A DNA stretch of 64,000 nt from an uncultured Mailhella sp. (GTDB taxonomy: Bacteria > Desulfobacterota > Desulfovibrionia > Desulfovibrionales > Desulfovibrionaceae). Numbering within the stretch: position 1 is the stretch's first letter; every line of letters begins with the position of its first letter. Where the stretch lies: positions 248,001 to 312,000 of the forward strand of contig NZ_CALUYL010000001.1 of assembly GCF_944324995.1 (NCBI RefSeq). Reading direction: 5' to 3'. The translations under genes were made by a program, and so were the position numbers. The notes beneath the pieces were generated by a model, which saw nothing but the letters and a program-made list of their open reading frames with translations, did no database searches and was not told where the DNA came from. Below are positions 62,050-64,000 of the stretch, piece after piece.

Positions 62050-62988
62050 CTAAAGAATGGATGAGCTCTCCATCTGAGCAAACTGCTTTTTCACCAGCGC
62101 CACAATCTCCTCTTCCAGGGCGTTCAGCTTTCTGTTTGAGGGAATGACCAGACAAAACACCAGCGGAATGGACACGTCGTCTATTTCCCGCGCGGTTATG
62201 ATTTTCTGCCTGATGAGCAGATTGTCGAAGGCATCGAGCCGCAGGGACACCGTGTAGATGTTCTGCGATTTGGCAATGGCGTCGAAAAGCGTCTGTCTGT
62301 CCGGAAAGACTACGCTTTTCTTTATGGAAGCCTTCTGCATGAATATGTTATTGTAGTCGTAAATTCTTCTGAGCGCTCTGCCTGACGTGGCAAACGAAAG
62401 CCCGTGCAGATCGCTCAGAAGCACATGTTTCTTTTTCGACAGCGGAAGCCTGGAATTGACGAACAGAGAAATGCTTCCCGACGCAAGAGAAAGGATTCTT
62501 TTTCCTTTTTCTTCCGCCTTGCGCACAATGAGCGAAAGCATCTCCTTCGGATAGAACCGCAGGCACAGACGGCTGTCGTTTCCGTCGCATTCCGCATCGA
62601 GAATCTTGTCCTCCACGGCTCCCGAATGAATGATGAGCTTCGATGTTTTGACATACTCGATGAGCTCGGGCGACAGAAATATCTTGCTCAGACTCCTCTG
62701 CGCCAGAATAATCACAGGATCGCACGTCTCTTCGCCGGAATTTTTCAGAGCAAGCAGCTTTCTGTATTCCTCTATAATGACTTCGATATGCTCAAGCGCC
62801 TTTTTTCCGACGTCGGTCATCAGTATGCCGTTGTTGGTTCTGCGAAAAAGCTGCACGCCCAGTTCCTCTTCAAGTGAACGAATGGACGCGCTCAGCGACT
62901 GCTGCGAAAGATGAAGATACTTTGACGATTCGTTCAACGACTTTCTGCGCGACGTTTCATAAAAATATAGGAGATGATCTATCTTCAT
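62050..62988 (-). CDS. LysR-family regulator (divergent to the third reductase)
   Basis: 312 residues. MKIDHLLYFYETSRRKSLNE and YLHLSQQSLSASIRSLEEEL are a LysR helix-turn-helix. The effector domain is unlike the other two regulators of this region. The sequence is richer in Lys and Ile and lower in GC than its neighbours, which may mean a different origin. I chose the ATG at 62988 because GAGGTG lies at a fair distance; a GTG at 62997 is an alternative. It is divergent from the reductase at 63270 across 281 bp. Confidence 0.85.
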   Translation of the reverse strand: MKIDHLLYFYETSRRKSLNESSKYLHLSQQSLSASIRSLEEELGVQLFRRTNNGILMTDVGKKALEHIEVIIEEYRKLLALKNSGEETCDPVIILAQRSLSKIFLSPELIEYVKTSKLIIHSGAVEDKILDAECDGNDSRLCLRFYPKEMLSLIVRKAEEKGKRILSLASGSISLFVNSRLPLSKKKHVLLSDLHGLSFATSGRALRRIYDYNNIFMQKASIKKSVVFPDRQTLFDAIAKSQNIYTVSLRLDAFDNLLIRQKIITAREIDDVSIPLVFCLVIPSNRKLNALEEEIVALVKKQFAQMESSSIL

Positions 62989-63269
62989 AAGCCGCACCGC
63001 ACCTCGGAAGATATTTTAAAATTTCCTGCTATTAACTATGATTGCAAAATATTTTTCTGTCAACGCGGGTCCTGCTCCGGGGATTTCCCTGTGCAGCGCC
63101 AAAAAAATGACGGAGGCATTACGTTCTTTTCAGCACAAATAGCGTTCCGCCGATTCCGCCTCCTGTTTTTTTTTGAACGCCTCCAAAAAAAATCGATTAT
63201 GCAAAAAATCACAATTCTCCTATATCCATTAACAAGTCCCCGATCCTTAAAACTTTTCAGGAGGAGCCC
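62989..63269. promoter_or_regulatory. Divergent AT-rich control region of LysR and third reductase
   Basis: No gene. ATATTTT (63011-63017) and AAAATAT (63046-63052) form an inverted repeat that may be part of the LysR operator. The Shine-Dalgarno of the reductase gene is GGAGGAG at 63260-63266. Confidence 0.35.
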
Positions 63270-64000
63270 ATGAAACCTCTGTACAAGGAAAAATATCCTC
63301 TTCTTTTCACCCCGCTCATCGTCGGCAAGAACAAGGTCGAGTACAAGAACAGAATTTTCCAGGCTCCCATGGGCATGGCGCTCGGCACGGACGCCAACGG
63401 CCTCATCAACATCATAGGCGAAGAATACTACAGCAGTTTTGCCCGCGGCGGCTTTGCGCAGATATGCCTGCCCATCGAAGTGCCCAAGGACGGCGGTCAT
63501 CCCCGCACCTATTCCATCGACGAGCAGTACCACGCCTTCATGAACATGCATAAGCTTCAGCGCGTGGTGCATGCCTACGGCGCGCGCAGCTCCTGCGAAA
63601 TCTATCACGCCGGCTGCTGCATGACTCCCGGCCCCGGCCGCACCATCATGAGCGCAAGCGCCTTCGTGTACAACGGCCGTCAGGTCAAGGAAATGGACGA
63701 CAAGGATATGGAGGACGTGGCGCAAATGTACGCGCACGCCGCGTTCATGGTCAAAAGAGCCGGCTTCGACGCCATTACGCTGCACTACGGTCACGGCTGG
63801 CTCATGAACAACTTCCTCTCGCCGCTCACCAATCACCGCACCGACGAATTCGGCGGAAGCGTGGAGAACCGCTGCCGGTATCCGCTCATGATCATGAAGC
63901 GCATCCGTCAGGAAGTGGGCAACGATCTGGTCATCGAAGTGCGCATGAACGGCTCCGACATGATGGAAGGCGGCATCACCCCGGAAGACGCCGCGGAACA
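63270..64000 (+). CDS. Old-yellow-enzyme/2-enoate-reductase-like oxidoreductase (copy 3), 3'-partial
   Basis: The first 243 codons of an open frame that reaches the window end with no stop. MKPLYKEKYPLLFTPLIVGKN matches the N-terminus of the tandem copies, as do YGHGWLMNNFLSPLTNHRTD and EFGGSVENRC. The Trp of HGWL is kept (Trp177). It differs from the others in the first barrel strands (IFQAPMGMALGTDANG, EIYHAGCCMTPGPG), which are nearer to ordinary enoate reductases. GGAGGAG precedes ATG at 63270. The Fe-S and FAD parts lie beyond the window, so cofactor content is inferred. Confidence 0.85.
   Translation, partial: MKPLYKEKYPLLFTPLIVGKNKVEYKNRIFQAPMGMALGTDANGLINIIGEEYYSSFARGGFAQICLPIEVPKDGGHPRTYSIDEQYHAFMNMHKLQRVVHAYGARSSCEIYHAGCCMTPGPGRTIMSASAFVYNGRQVKEMDDKDMEDVAQMYAHAAFMVKRAGFDAITLHYGHGWLMNNFLSPLTNHRTDEFGGSVENRCRYPLMIMKRIRQEVGNDLVIEVRMNGSDMMEGGITPEDAAE

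Noticed and set aside
1..64000. tRNA or rRNA genes, CRISPR arrays, insertion sequences
   Set aside because: I looked for tRNA T-arm/CCA patterns, regularly spaced repeats and transposase motifs and found none apart from the tmRNA and the small serine recombinase.

Overview
The window looks like a chromosome segment of a GC-rich, Gram-negative anaerobe of the Desulfovibrionaceae (Desulfovibrio/Bilophila/Mailhella-like). This placement is an inference. It rests on the KH-rimM-trmD-rplS-rnhB-yraN-rsmI order with a double-SPOUT TrmD, the ompH-lpxD-fabZ-lpxA order, a one-piece tmRNA encoding the tag ANNDYEYAYAA, and the abundance of soluble flavin/iron-sulfur reductases. The outer-membrane genes (lpxA, lpxD, fabZ, ompH) show that it is diderm. 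No tRNA, rRNA, CRISPR array or complete prophage was seen.

Layout. 0-8.7 kb: a glycogen operon with debranching enzyme (5' end outside the window), a GT4 glycosyltransferase, a GH57 enzyme and a very large fusion of a eukaryote-type glycogen synthase (GT3) to an alpha-glucan phosphorylase (GT35). 9.2-18.2 kb: nitrogen acquisition, with a sigma-54 promoter, amtB-glnK (PII without the uridylylatable Tyr51), a complete dipeptide-type ABC transporter and an AtzF-type allophanate hydrolase. 18.3-23.8 kb: a periplasmic nitroreductase-like protein and the translation/RNA-modification cluster. 24.0-30.1 kb: a Crp/Fnr regulator, an Fe-S/FAD oxidoreductase, a fumarate-reductase-like flavoprotein and a DASS carboxylate transporter. 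30.3-40.3 kb: smpB, an iron alcohol dehydrogenase, the lipid A operon, a shikimate-kinase-like gene, an EamA exporter, rplM-rpsI and an HD protein. 40.5-43.4 kb: an NhaC-type antiporter and a Tat-exported acetamidase/formamidase that share an identical palindrome upstream. 43.7-52.5 kb: ssrA (tmRNA), a lone serine recombinase, an Rrf2/DUF4037/TPR cluster, tmk, a YhaM-like nuclease, surE and class II aldolase. 53.1-64.0 kb: three old-yellow-enzyme/2-enoate-reductase-like genes (two in tandem, the third cut by the window edge), three LysR regulators and a second DASS transporter.

How it fits together. Two regions share one design: an organic-anion importer next to soluble flavoenzymes of reductive families and dedicated regulators. 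I read these as import-and-reduce modules that use small organic acids or unsaturated compounds as electron sinks; the substrates cannot be read from sequence. They are the best candidates here for undescribed biology. The next best are the shared operator linking the exported amidase to the antiporter, and the ABC transporter plus allophanate hydrolase operon that has no urea carboxylase beside it.
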